Under the pieces are notes generated by a model. That model saw only the letters and a list, made by a program, of their open reading frames with translations, was not told where the DNA came from and did no database searches. A stretch of DNA of 64,000 nt from Strix aluco (lineage: Eukaryota; Chordata; Aves; Strigiformes; Strigidae): contig NC_133933.1 in NCBI RefSeq assembly GCF_031877795.1, positions 8,244,632 through 8,308,631 on the forward strand. Reading direction: 5' to 3'. Position 1 is the stretch's first letter; the number at the start of each line of letters is the position of its first letter. Shown here piece by piece: positions 38,501 to 50,135 of the stretch. Made by a program: the position numbers and the translations under genes.

Positions 38501-41500
38501 GGCCTAGAGGACAGGACATCTCCCTGCATATATCTGTCCTACATATGTAATGGGATCCACACAGTTGTCTGTGGGGAGGATGAAAGGGAATGGGTTTAGA
38601 TGATCCCCCATGTGATGGACGGGGAAAGGATGGTTCATGTCAGACATGGTGTTTTTGCTGTGGTGGCCTTATTATTTTTTATATACCTTATGATTTTTGG
38701 AGAACTCATTTAAACTTTGTTTTTTAGTGATAGATGTCAAGCAAGGTAATCCAGGCTTTAGCATTGTCCTTGTTAGTGTTGCCAAGGCAAGACTTTTACT
38801 TGTGATACGTCTCATTCACACTGTGTTTCTTAATGTCTATATAGTCAGTGTATGTGACAGTCTTCTCCCCTTCCCTGTGTACCAGTTTGAAGCACTTTCT
38901 TTTTGAGGGAATGAGAGCTGTTTGGCCTTGCTTCAGCTTTGTTCAAGGACTGTCAAAACACCTGTCAGAAAAAGATGAGAGAGGGTAATGCTCATATGCT
39001 GCTAGACCACCTAGAGTTGCCTCCCAGGTGCTATTGCTTCTCCTTGTGCTTTGCTGCATGCCTAACCTGGCCTGTTGTACTGCCTGTGCATATTGTTTCA
39101 TTGTCTAAGAGTATATCCTCTCATCAGCAGTCACCAGACCGTCAGGAGTCTGCTCTGTAAAACTGAAAGCTGTGAAGAAGACCTTTGTGGCTCTCCTGGA
39201 TCTGCCATTTTGTTTCCACTTTTAAGCTGCATCTTACCGTGTTGGGCTCTTGGTTGTGATTTAAAAAATGACAGTAACCCATTTCCTTTTCTGTTGGCTT
39301 TGGTTAGTGTAAGTGTGAGCATGGAAAACATTTTGCTACCGTGAGTGTCATTTTAAGGATCTTGAGGGGGTTTTTTTCATGCATTTTTGAGTGGGAAACC
39401 TTGTACTTTATTTACGAATGATTGTCTGAATAGCTCCTCCTTTTACTTTGAGAATGTATGTTTTCTGCACTGATGCGGGTGGGGGATAGATAGTCACCAG
39501 AGCAGTGTCTTGAAACAGGATATTGTGTTGCACTAGATTTGAAGGAGGGTAGGGCTTATTTTCTATGTAAACAACAGAATAGCTATCTTAAGTTTTAATT
39601 TAATTGGCTACTGAAAGTGAGCCACACAACTTCTTACTGTCATTCATAGAAGGGACAGGATTGCTGGGTCAAGTCGTTCCAATCTATGTGTCATAAGAGA
39701 AAACACTGCACTTGTGGTTAGACTGGAAGATTCACCTTTTTTAATTTATATTGTTCATCTTTTTCCCTTTGTTTCCCTTTGTTCTTATTAACAAACACAA
39801 ACCCATAATCCTAACAAGACAAGGTAAATGTGACTGATGTTTTCTGGGGATGGGGAGGAAGGGCAACAATCCTGTTCTTAAGTAGTCACTAGAGATGAGG
39901 TGAAGAGGTTTATCCAGAGCTCCTCAATGACTCCCTGTCAAGGCGGGACTCCACTGCAGAGCAAGTGGTCACAGTTTCTCTGAAACTGTATTTCAGACAG
40001 AGTCACTGGGCTTCTCCAGATGCTTCTCCAGATTCAACCAATTGTTCTTTTTCTCTAAAGACTGACCATATTACAAGGACTCCCTTTTAGAGATTATTGT
40101 CTAAAGATCACAAAAGATGTAATACTAATAGGAACATTTAAAAGAAGAAAGTAAAGAATTACGCAAGAAATACAAAGGAACGGAATGCATAACCACTCCT
40201 TTTCCTCAGTATTTACCCTGGAGCAATCCCCTTGGAGATCATCCTATAATGTCAGCTCTGTTTACTCCTTGAGTAAATGTCTGGTGTCACTTTAATAAAT
40301 CAGATGAATTCTGCTCAGAGAGATATGAAGCCTGTCATTTGATCATTAAGATTATTTACTATAGGGTGTGTAGTTGAAATACAGTAGTAATACAGACACA
40401 CACAAACTCCTAAACAGAAAAAAATTAATGGATGAAGCCTGCCATAGTATGTTTTAAGGTAAGAGGATGTTGACATAAATCAGTCAATACCTAGTTTAGA
40501 TCATTGTGGTGGTATTTGATTCAGAACCTTCTGAGTCGATCCAAAGTAGTATAGCCTGTTTAAAGTAGATCGACACAATAGATAGGACTAATTATTATGG
40601 GCCATCTGTACATGACAGGCTTCTTTCAGATACTTTTTCCTGTACTGAATGCTACGAGATGTAACTTCCAGCTCACAGAGCAGTGTAGGCAGTATGAGCC
40701 TTGGGTGTAGGCGTGTTTACAATAGCAAAGCTGTGCTTTTACCCATTTTCTTTAGGGAATAGCAACATGATGTTGCCACATTATCACCTGAATTTCTTCA
40801 TTTCTCTTCATGGGTGCTTTACATTTTGTCGAGTTCATTTTCATCTTCACAATTAAAGTGCTCCTAATAGAGATATGTCCCTGGTTGGCTCCAGAGGTTG
40901 TAGTTAGGGAATATTAAAATTTTGTTTGTGTGATTCTTGATTTCAAGCTGCAAATAGTTTTCAGTACACTTATAAATGTTGCCAGTGTGATTCCTTGAGA
41001 AGCCAACAAACACTGACAGAGATCTGGCAGCTCTAGGACTTTGCAGTTCATGCAGCTTAATCCTGATTGAATTCCTCAGTGGCTGAGCAAGGCTCAGAGC
41101 AAGAGGAAGGCTCTGATATCTAAATGTGTAATGAGATGGCATAGAGGGCCATCCCTCATTCTGAGGGAGGGTCTGCAGGTGTTTTCTGACAGTGATCTGT
41201 ACAAGCTGTGATCTGGTGTGCACCCCGATACTGTTCAGAGGGAATAGTTTAACTGTGAAGGATGGTGATGTTCCTGATGATAACTTTTTCAGGATAAGCT
41301 TGAGTGGAGATTGATGGACTAGCATGTGCGCATTAAAAGCCAGACTCTTGGCTCTTACTCTAGGCAGGCTCTGCCTCTGGCCGGGCACAACAGGGACCTG
41401 CCTGTTTATTACAAGTGTTTCTTTCCCCACCACAGGAATACCATAGGACTTTCACCCTGTGATCCTCAGGTCCTCCAAAACAGCCTGGAGAAGTAACTGT

Positions 41501-44500
41501 AGAGCTGCGATGAATGCTCTCTTGCTCCCTAGATTTTTGTGAGGCCACTGGGGTGCAGTTAATGCCCTCAGGAGCTGAATTCCGCCATGGATCTGCTGCC
41601 TGCAGAACCTCGCACGCTTGAGGGATCCAGTTGCAGGCCTCGGTCTAAGCTGTATTAAGTTTCACAAGGAAGCCTTGTTGTTCTGAGTCTTGAGCCCTGG
41701 TGTAGCAAAGCTGTTAAAAATGTGCTTAGGTTTATACATGTGAGTAATCCCCACCTCTCCTTCCATGAGAGCAGAGAGAAGTGCTATTACTCAGGGCAAC
41801 TGAAGTCACAGTGAGCAAAACACTGACATGTGTTGTACAAAGAGCTGTTTTGTAAGCTCTTCTCTTTCTGCAGCGCAGACTAGTGTCCTAATACACCTGT
41901 AATATGTATGATTTAAACAGGGTTTGATTGTTGTGACTAAGCTAAGGCAGACTGGGGAGAAAAAAATCCTTCTATTTGGAAAGAAAGCAGCTGAGTTGTT
42001 ATATCCTATGTTCTTCTGTTGACATTTTCATGTTTGTAAAACCTCACAGTTTGATTTGTTGATCCCATGAAATCATCAAGGGAATGAAATAAAATACCTG
42101 GAAAGATTGTTTGACATGAAAGCAGATTGCGTGAAATGTACTGGACCACTCTGCTAGTCACTTGAAACAGTAAAAAATTAAATAAACAGAAGAGAGAGAA
42201 AGGGTGGTGGGGAAGTGACACAACGAGCAATGGGAAATACCATTCTAAATTTGTGTGGCCTAGGATCTCTAATGATAGGCTTTTATCCCATTACATCTAA
42301 TTGACATAGAACTTTATCATTAACAAATTGAGAAGTATTTACTCCCTGAAATATTTGGGACATTATAGTGACTTTCTTTTCATGATAGGCTGTTGAAAGG
42401 ACTGTTATGGCCTGGCTTACATGTAACCTGGGAAAATGATCCAGCCGTCTTCAAAGTTAATGAAATGTCATTTGTCACAGGCTTTGCAGGTGTGACTCTG
42501 TTTCTACATTATAATACATGATGGAAGTAAGTGGCTGGATTGCAGGCCTGGTGCCAAGCATAATGCACATTCTGCGAGTGTCACTGGTGCAGCATTGCAT
42601 AAATCTTACTAATAGCGAGAAGTCTTGAAATGCATGATCTTTCTCTTCTAAGGTCAAGCAAGACTACTCCACAACTTAATTTTAGCCTTGCTATCTCTGC
42701 AGTGAAAATGGTAACATTCAACATTTGCTTTTCAGTGTCCCCTTTTGAAGGGTTAATTTTGAAGGGCTTGATTTTTTTTTTTTTTTTTTTTTAATTGGGT
42801 TTCCCCTCCTCCTTCAAGAATGAAGTGAACTGGCTCTGGAGAAGGGTTTCTTGAGTAAGAAATTTTTTGGTTCGCTCCCAGGCAAAGAACCATGTCAGAG
42901 CAGAAGAGGCAGCATTTATTCTAGCTGCATGACTGGGGAAGGGAAAAATTTCCAGATGGCCAACAGTAGCTGTACCAGGGCTTTTGCTGGGATACTGCAA
43001 AGGTTGAGATATGAAAGCTGCTAAAGTAACTTGGATACAGCAATGTACTGTTTGCCAGAGCTCTAATTACAACAGTGGTATGTTCCTTTTAGGGGCCAGA
43101 TGTTTCGTTGGTGTAAATCACTGACTGTAAATATCAGAGAGATGCAAAAGGAAAAAAAAAACCAACCTATCCAACACCCTTCAGTTTGTCTGTCTTGAGA
43201 AAGAGCTAGTCTGTTACTTCTTCAAAATGATGTTTTCACATGGTTACTGTTTGGACTTGTTATCTGTACTTGGTCTCTCTGACGGAGCAAGAAAGCAAAA
43301 CAATGGAGAAGGGTAGGCTTGAATCTTTGCTGTTGCTGATATGCAGGGTTGACACCCCTGTGTGCCATTTTCTGAATTGTTTAGTCAATTATACCCAAGC
43401 CTTAAAATCTTCCAAGCTTGAAGTGCTTAACATGCTTGTTTAAACATCCCACCTGAGATACCTGGCATGAGCCAGTTTATAGAGAAACCTGGAAATGCTC
43501 CTTGCTCTTTTGCTTGTTTCTGCTACTGCACGTTTATGTCCCTCTGTATGATGCTGACTCTCATAAATAGGACAGGAACAGTTCACCATCTTGCTTTAAT
43601 AATCTCTTTTGAAGGAACAAGCTAAGTACAGGTCTTCCCCCCACCTTTTTTTGGGTATTATTTATTGCAGTATTACACGGGGGGTGAAGCCAGTCCATAC
43701 TTCTGTAGGCTCTTGTACGACTGCAAATGCATGGAAGTTTAATTTTGCTGAAGGCCTAAGCACTAAGCTTTCCCCTAGTGGGAGTACAGCAGTGCCCTGT
43801 TGCACACACTTTACCTTCTGAGTAATCTTTCTAAGATGAAACTGCTTCCATAGCACCCTTGGTGCTAAGTGCTGAAGAACAAGGATTGATTTTGGAGGTA
43901 TGTTTGGTCATATTAAAAATCTTTTTTTTTTCATGATATTTCTTTGTATATGTTCACTTCTAAATACACCTTTTAATGATTCTTTTCTAGTTCAAGAAGG
44001 CCATGGATTCTGTTCTCCTGAATTTTATTTTCCTTTAGAGGGAACAAAAGGATCTTCTAGGGTTATGTGGATGCCCTGCTTTGAAAGAGTCATGGAAATA
44101 CACCTTACTATGCAGCCTTATTCTAGCTTGTATACTCCATGAGCCTAATTCATATTTGTTAAGTTTAATGTTACAGTCAGCTCTGGAGTAATATGGTGTG
44201 TACCTTACAGGGAGACGAGTGGACAAAAATACTCTTTTTTGCTCTCCAGTCCTATTTGCCTCATCTTTAAGAATCTTAGGCTGGAAAGAAAATTGAAAAG
44301 TTACAAAATATGTCCCCTGTGGCCCCTCACCTTCCTCCCTTATTGGTGCTGAGATCAAATTTCAAAAGAATTCTAGAAGGATATTGAATTTCAGGTTTTG
44401 TTTTCCCATAGCAGTGATTCTGGCCAAAAAGCTTTTTAATCAAAAGGACCAACTGTAACCTTGTTAATAACTAAGAAAACAATGGCCAAAGGGAAAAGAC

Positions 44501-45064
44501 CTGCCAAAAGCTACAAGTCATTTCTGTTGGCAGAATAATTGGTAGATCGTTATTTTGGTTGAAAACAATGTGATTTGTATTTCTAATTTTGTAAAATTAC
44601 TTAATTAATAACACATGGTCAGCAATGTTGATTGCAGAGTGGCTCTTGACAGAGGACACTTTTAAAGCAATGTTATAGGGGCAAAGGTAGGATTGTGCAA
44701 TACTTCAGCCAATAAGGCCGTGACTGCTGCTCAGCAGATGATTCTGCCTTGGGAAGGCATAAATCATTATGGTATCCTTGACATTGAAATGCAAGTCATT
44801 GTTAAGAGGACAGTGGGATACAGCCATGACCATGGGATCACCAGTGGATGCAAACTGGGTTAATTCCACTTGCGATGACAAGTAGATTGTTAGAGGAGAA
44901 TGCTACTGCGTGGTTATGCATGGGAACTTTTGGGTATTGAGAAAGTGCTTGGAGGGTAACTGTATACTCAAAGAAAAAAAGTGTAGGGAATGATGCTGGT
45001 TCTGCACAAGCTGTGGTGGTGTTCATGTTGTGTAAATATTTAGTCTGGCTTAGGCTTTAGTATT
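35542..45064. other. Intergenic; no gene recognised
   Basis: About 9.5 kb of ordinary AT-rich sequence. It contains the longest reading frame of the C1D downstream flank (40864-41433, - strand, 189 codons), which I do not accept as a gene. Other small items are a 21-T run at 42772-42792 and a directly repeated CTTCTCCAGAT at about 40011-40033. Otherwise nothing stands out by eye. Confidence 0.6.
42772..42792. repeat. Poly-T tract (21 T)
   Basis: Uninterrupted T run. Read on the - strand it is a poly-A that would follow sequence from about 43100 downward, but nothing there is recognisable as a retrocopy. Confidence 0.9.
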
Positions 45065-45082
45065 TGTGTGTGTGTGTGTGTG
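45065..45082. repeat. (TG)9 microsatellite
   Basis: Nine exact TG units followed by TTTGTGGGTGG. Confidence 0.9.
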
Positions 45083-45378
45083 TTTGTGGGTGGAGAATGT
45101 GGGAGCATTAGGGGAGAAGGAAAGTGTGGAGTTACAGCACTTGCCTGTAAGGGTAACGTAGTTCACAAGACAAAAGATCCAGATCCTTTGTTACAGTCCC
45201 AAAAATGGCAATCTGTAAAACTGTCCTTGTTGCTTCTCAAGGGATGCCTTTGCCTTTCTTGCATTGGTCACTGGCTGCTATGGGACTGAACTTACAGCAC
45301 AACTTTCCTCTTGCTTGTTGTTTCTTTTGTGCAATCTGCCTCAGTTCCTTCCCCTGAGGAAACCAGCTCATAGTGAAT

Positions 45379-45403
45379 GGGGGGGGGTGGGGGGAAGGGT
45401 GGG
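45379..45403 (+). other. G-quadruplex motif
   Basis: G9-T-G6-AA-G3-T-G3 on the + strand: four G-runs with loops of 1, 2 and 1 bases. Loops this short favour a stable parallel quadruplex. No promoter, CpG island or exon is recognisable beside it. Confidence 0.8.
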
Positions 45404-47319
45404 AGAGAAGGAAGCAGGATACTGGAGTTTTACTTCTGCTGAAACCATACAACCACCAAGAAACTTGCTGCAATTATCCAGAACACTGTGGCTCTCGGGA
45501 TGCCCACGAGTGCTTGTCTGCTATGTTATATACAGTACTTGATTAACTATTGTTTCACACTGATGAAGAAGGTTGTTCTCTCTATGATTCAGATCCTCTT
45601 CACAACCCCTTTTCTGTAGATCTCTTCTTTTTTCATTATACGATTATAATTATTTCCTTTTTGTAGAGTGCGTAGCCTAACACCTATGTACATTGAGTGC
45701 CAGGGCTTGAAACCATCATAAGCCAAATGCTCACCTTAGAAACCATTATTCCAGTCATTACAACACAGTTTATTCCTCTAGAGGACATTAACATTTGAAA
45801 ATGTGTCAACTAGAGTATGAAATTTATCATGATCATGAACCACCTGCCAACTAATTAGAATACAACATTCTGATTTCCTGTACTCCAGTATTAATCTTAA
45901 TGCTTTACAGCCATTTATATTTTTACGTTGTTCTAGTTTTTAGCAAACTGCTTTTGAAGGCCAGAGCAGTATGTTCTGATGTGGGAGAGATCAAGTAGGA
46001 AGGTGAAGAGCCAAATGTGTGGTCAAAGTGCTGCTTAGAAAGGCTCAATCAGCAATGCAACCAATGGCAAAACCACTGGGACCGGGGCAAAAAAGAGAGG
46101 AGGAGATCTTAAACTTCTTTATATAGTTAAGAAGTAATTTTAAAGTGTTCTTTCTCTTTAATTAAAAATACATCCGAAGATGAACTCTTCTGCAAGAATG
46201 GAAGTGGGTTAAAGCTGGAAAGAGTTTCAGAGTATTACCTTGCTAAAAGTCTGAAAAATCCCTGATAAGTTTTCCCCTAAGTGAGGGCTCGCACCTTGAG
46301 CTGAAGCATAATATAGCAGTTTGTGGTTCTGCATATTTTTTCAGCAAAACATTTCTTGTAATAGTAATAATTCTGGTATTGGAGCGAAAAGCTTTTTCAG
46401 GATTTGAATAAATGCTGTATGTGAAAATGACTAAAGCATGCAATGACTTTTACTGGGAAAGTCAGACTCCCTGAAGATACGTTATAATGTTTTTTGTTAG
46501 TACCTGAAGATCCGCTCAACAGATGATGTTGCTAAATTATGTCTTTTAGGGTGTTTCAGTTGATTAAAAAAGTGCTATGCAATGTTACAAGGCTGAGAGA
46601 AAGCATTCCTCAGTTTGAAGTTGGAATTTACATCTCAACTGAATTCTCTTTCCCCCCACCTTGCAATGACCAAACATAGTGCTATATGATTTACCATACT
46701 TCTCAATTTGCCAAAGGCCTTAATATGAGAGAAACATTTGCTGAGAGGTATATTAAATCCTGAGTGGTTAATTATTTGATGTAATTGTGATCTTAGCCGT
46801 ATGCTTTGCTTTTTCATCACAGTAATTTCTAGTAAAAAAAAATTAATAAATATGTGCAGCACTGAGATGAAAATGAATGTTTGAGCTTGCCATCAGTAGA
46901 TCTGCTCTAAGGAGTTAAAGTAAGTCTTAGGCAAACAATTTCAAACTGATGCTTAAGGAGCTGAATGATCCCAGACTAACGCTTTTCTGTTGACTTCAGC
47001 TCAGACCCATGGTTTTCTCCAAAACACTTTTTAAATTCTTCAGGAAGAGAGATTGAGAGAATAATTAATGCAAACAGACAGAGCTGTGCTGAAGAGTTAA
47101 TAGAAAGGCAGTGGCAGGAAGAAGGGGGAGAGGGAAATAATTCCTTTCTTCACTGTGTGAAAAGGCAAGACTTTAAAACCTCTTCCTAGAGGAAAGGATC
47201 ATGCTTCAGGATAGCTTCATAAACAGGACTTCGTAATAAAAGCTTAATTTATAAAGGATGACTAGATGTTATATGTGTGTTACAGATGTGAGTACATCGT
47301 TACAAGACCCCAGTCGAAG
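45404..47319. other. Intergenic; nothing recognised
   Basis: About 1.9 kb of AT-rich sequence with only short reading frames. I see no repeat family, gene or structured element in it. Confidence 0.6.
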
Positions 47320-47860
47320 GGATAGCCTGTGTTGCCTCGGAGCCATTGGAGATGCTAACAGCCCGCCACAACTGCTGAAAGTGTTACGTGTGGTCCAACT
47401 GGCGGCCTGCAGGCCAGCGCCAGACTTCTGCGCTGATCTATCCGGCCCACCGGCTTCTTCCCTGGAGGAGATGGGGAACAGCTGTTTTGAGCTATGACTG
47501 CACCCTCCACCAGCTGAGCTTGTCCTCCAACACAAAGCCAAAATGCTGCTGCTGTTGACGGGAGGTGTGTGTAATTTGGGGGGTGATGGGGAATCAGTTG
47601 CTACTGAGGGGCAAGTGTCCAGGGGTTTTTAACCCAGCGTGGCGGGCTCCATCAGGCCGCAGTCCGTGGCGGTGCCGTATTGCTGGCGTTGTGTGGATGG
47701 TCGAGGCTGCGCTTGGCAGTCACTGCTGTGATGGGGGAGGGAGAGGGCTGGCCACTGCTGGGGAGGGAGAGGCAGGATGCAACCCATGGTGAGGAAGGCG
47801 GGAGGGGGAATTGTAAATCCAAATCCATCCCCCACAGCTGTTGAGGTTAGACCACCCTGT
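47320..47860. mobile_element. GC-rich patch resembling decayed hAT-type DNA transposon sequence
   Basis: The patch is GC- and CpG-rich against AT-rich flanks. CAGGGGTTTTTAACCC at 47620-47635 has the form of a hAT-superfamily terminal inverted repeat (CAGGGGTT...AACC), and GGTTAGACCACCCTG at 47845-47859 is a possible, diverged inverted partner. Further upstream, GGCGGCCTGCAGGCC and then ATCCGGCCCACCGG (about 47400-47453) resemble the GGCCCGCGGGCC...CCGGCCC stretch common near the ends of such elements. The sequences flanking the putative termini do not match as an 8-bp target-site duplication. No transposase coding sequence is visible. The call rests on remembered terminal patterns. Confidence 0.35.
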
Positions 47861-50044
47861 ACTATCTACAATAGCAGGGTTCAGGCAGGAGTATGTGTGT
47901 GCCTAGCAGGCATCCATTTGAGATGCTGTGGTGTTGCATTCTCTGAGAAAGAGAGTGAACCCGGCTGAGAGGAGCACGATGTCGTCCTTGTCCTCAGAAG
48001 AACTGTCCTGGCTGCCTCTTACAAGAGAGGGGCACATGCTCCCCCCACTGGTTCAGCAGCCCTGGGCCCTCCCTTTTGAGAGCTTGTGCCCAACTGATTT
48101 CCAGCAAAAAGGCAACCAGAGAGTCTTGGGTGGGAAACCTGCCATGGGTGGGCCCAGCAGGGAGGTGAGACAAGGAGAGGAAATTCCTGCCCAGCCTTCC
48201 TGCCAGATATGTGAACCAGCAATAATACAGCCTTGTGAAGGGTGCATGAGGAAGGGTGATGGTAATAGAGGTCTGTTGCCATGAGGGTAAATAGCAGCCA
48301 GAACTCATGACTGACTCTGAAGTAAAAAGTCAAAGGTGCAATTTTTTTTCTTCCTTGTTTTATATGTCCATAGCTGGACATACAGAGAACAGAACAGAAA
48401 ACCTTTTACCCTAAATCCTGCTCAGGAATATGCACCTATCAGTGCAGGCAATTTGTGCTTTGTCCAGGGATGTTACTGGCTGTTGGTTTCTTCCTCCCCC
48501 AGGGATATCAGAAGGCCAATGGAGTGATGAAGCCACAGGTATAAACAAAATGTGACTCTTAGATCTGCTTCAGGATATGTTTATATTATTACCAGTTTAT
48601 TTTTTTGTTAATTATTATATATGAGCTCATTCTCTGCTCATCACCAAAGCTTTTGCTGAATTTTGCAGTCTGCCATCTAACAGTTTTATAGCAGATAAGA
48701 CATAACTGGTGGAGCCAGCCTCCTTGCAAGCACACTGAGGGCTCCATCTATCCCAGTAGCAGTGAAAGGAAGAGATGGCAATGCATGATCCTACTCTCAA
48801 TTGTCTCTCTGTGAGCTAGAGCTAATCCCTTAGTGAAATTGCACCTGCAGTGTAAGTGGTGCACGGGCTATGAGGATCAGATCTCCTGTATCCTATAGAG
48901 AGACAGTTTGTCAAGGGGTTTCTGGTTTCCCTACTTTGGAAGGGGAGAAGGAATCCTGGTGTTAACGACTGCTGTCTGAGCCCTACTAAATTAGAGCTAC
49001 TTATCTAAGTACAGCAGGAAGGCTTCCTTCTTGGCTGGTGCAGTAACTGTAAATGAATGATCTAAGTTGTATATGCTTATTTGCAGGATCACTTACCTTC
49101 ATCCAAAAAGCTTTCTGCTCGATCCAAACCTTTTCTTTTCCCAATATCGCTGTAGAACAGATGTTCTGATTTGCTCCTTGCCTGGTGCCATATGCAGGCC
49201 AGTAGTAAGGGGGTGTGAAGCACAATGCCAGGTGTCCTGCTCACAAGTGCACAGCAATGCAGTGGAGGGTCTGAAGTCATTGAGAAAACAGCCTGCTCTA
49301 TTTTTGAGGCATTTTTTTCCATGACTTGCCCAAATCTGTGAAAGCTTGGGGTATGTAATTATAGTGGGTGATGCCTGAAGGTCACAGCATGGCAGGTTAA
49401 TATCAGTGCTGGTATTTCTTGTCTGGGTTTATGCAGAGCACATTGGTCTGTAGCTACCAGATCCTGTTCTCAGGAGCTAATGTAAGGCATTTCATGTACC
49501 CCATAAAAACCTCATAAAAAGGTTTACAAACAAGCTCTGTAAACAAGGAGTTGGTGGAGGTCTGTGTTGGTATCACTCACCACTCCACCGATGAGCTCTC
49601 TTGGCTCCATCCCAGTTGAGCGAACTCAGTCAAACAGAAGAATCCCACCAAAATATCTGGAAGGGACTTCTGACATTATTCTTTCACTGCTGCTAAGTCT
49701 ATTTGGGGTGTGTGGAAAATTTCTTCAGCTCAGAAGAATGGCGTAGTGTAATGCGATAACAAGCCCTGTGAAGGTTATCAGCAATATAATCAAATCTATC
49801 TATGGGACAAAGACCCTCACTGTACAGCTAATTAAAACTTGTTTCTTCTCCTCCTGTTCCTGTTTGGTGGCCATTATTTAGAACTGAGCAGCAAGGCACT
49901 GGAGTGGAAAGTTAACTCTCAGTAGTTTAAGACTGGCTCTGTCCAAAACCTTGTATCGAAAGAAACCGCATACTCTTTTTCTTGTGGGCAGATCATGAAG
50001 CCATTTGCAGGTAATTTCTCTCTGCCCAGTTATGAGACAGACAT
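47861..50044. other. Intergenic; no gene recognised
   Basis: The first 400 bases or so are still moderately GC-rich and carry overlapping reading frames of 100-120 codons on both strands (47928-48381) with no recognisable homology. The rest returns to ordinary AT-rich sequence. Confidence 0.55.
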
Positions 50045-50135
50045 TTAAAAAAACCAACTAAACAAAAAAACCTCAAGACAAACAAAAAACCCCAAACCCA
50101 AACAAACCAAAAATACCCCACCAAAACCCCAAACT
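50045..50135. repeat. A/C-only low-complexity tract
   Basis: About 90 bases made almost entirely of A and C (patterns such as AAACAAAAAACCCCAAACCC), with only a few T and a single G. It has no fixed period, so it is a low-complexity tract and not a true microsatellite. The opposite strand is G/T-rich with several G-runs. Confidence 0.85.

Noticed and set aside
40864..41433. 189-codon - strand reading frame
   Set aside because: No recognisable domain or homology. One reading frame of this length is about what chance gives in 64 kb over six frames, and no promoter, splice or polyadenylation context supports it.
45065..45082. (TG)9 as a Z-DNA regulatory element
   Set aside because: Ordinary short microsatellite without promoter context.
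47928..48381. Reading frames of 104-120 codons on both strands beside the hAT-like patch
   Set aside because: Mutually overlapping, in GC-richer sequence, and none resembles a transposase or any other family.
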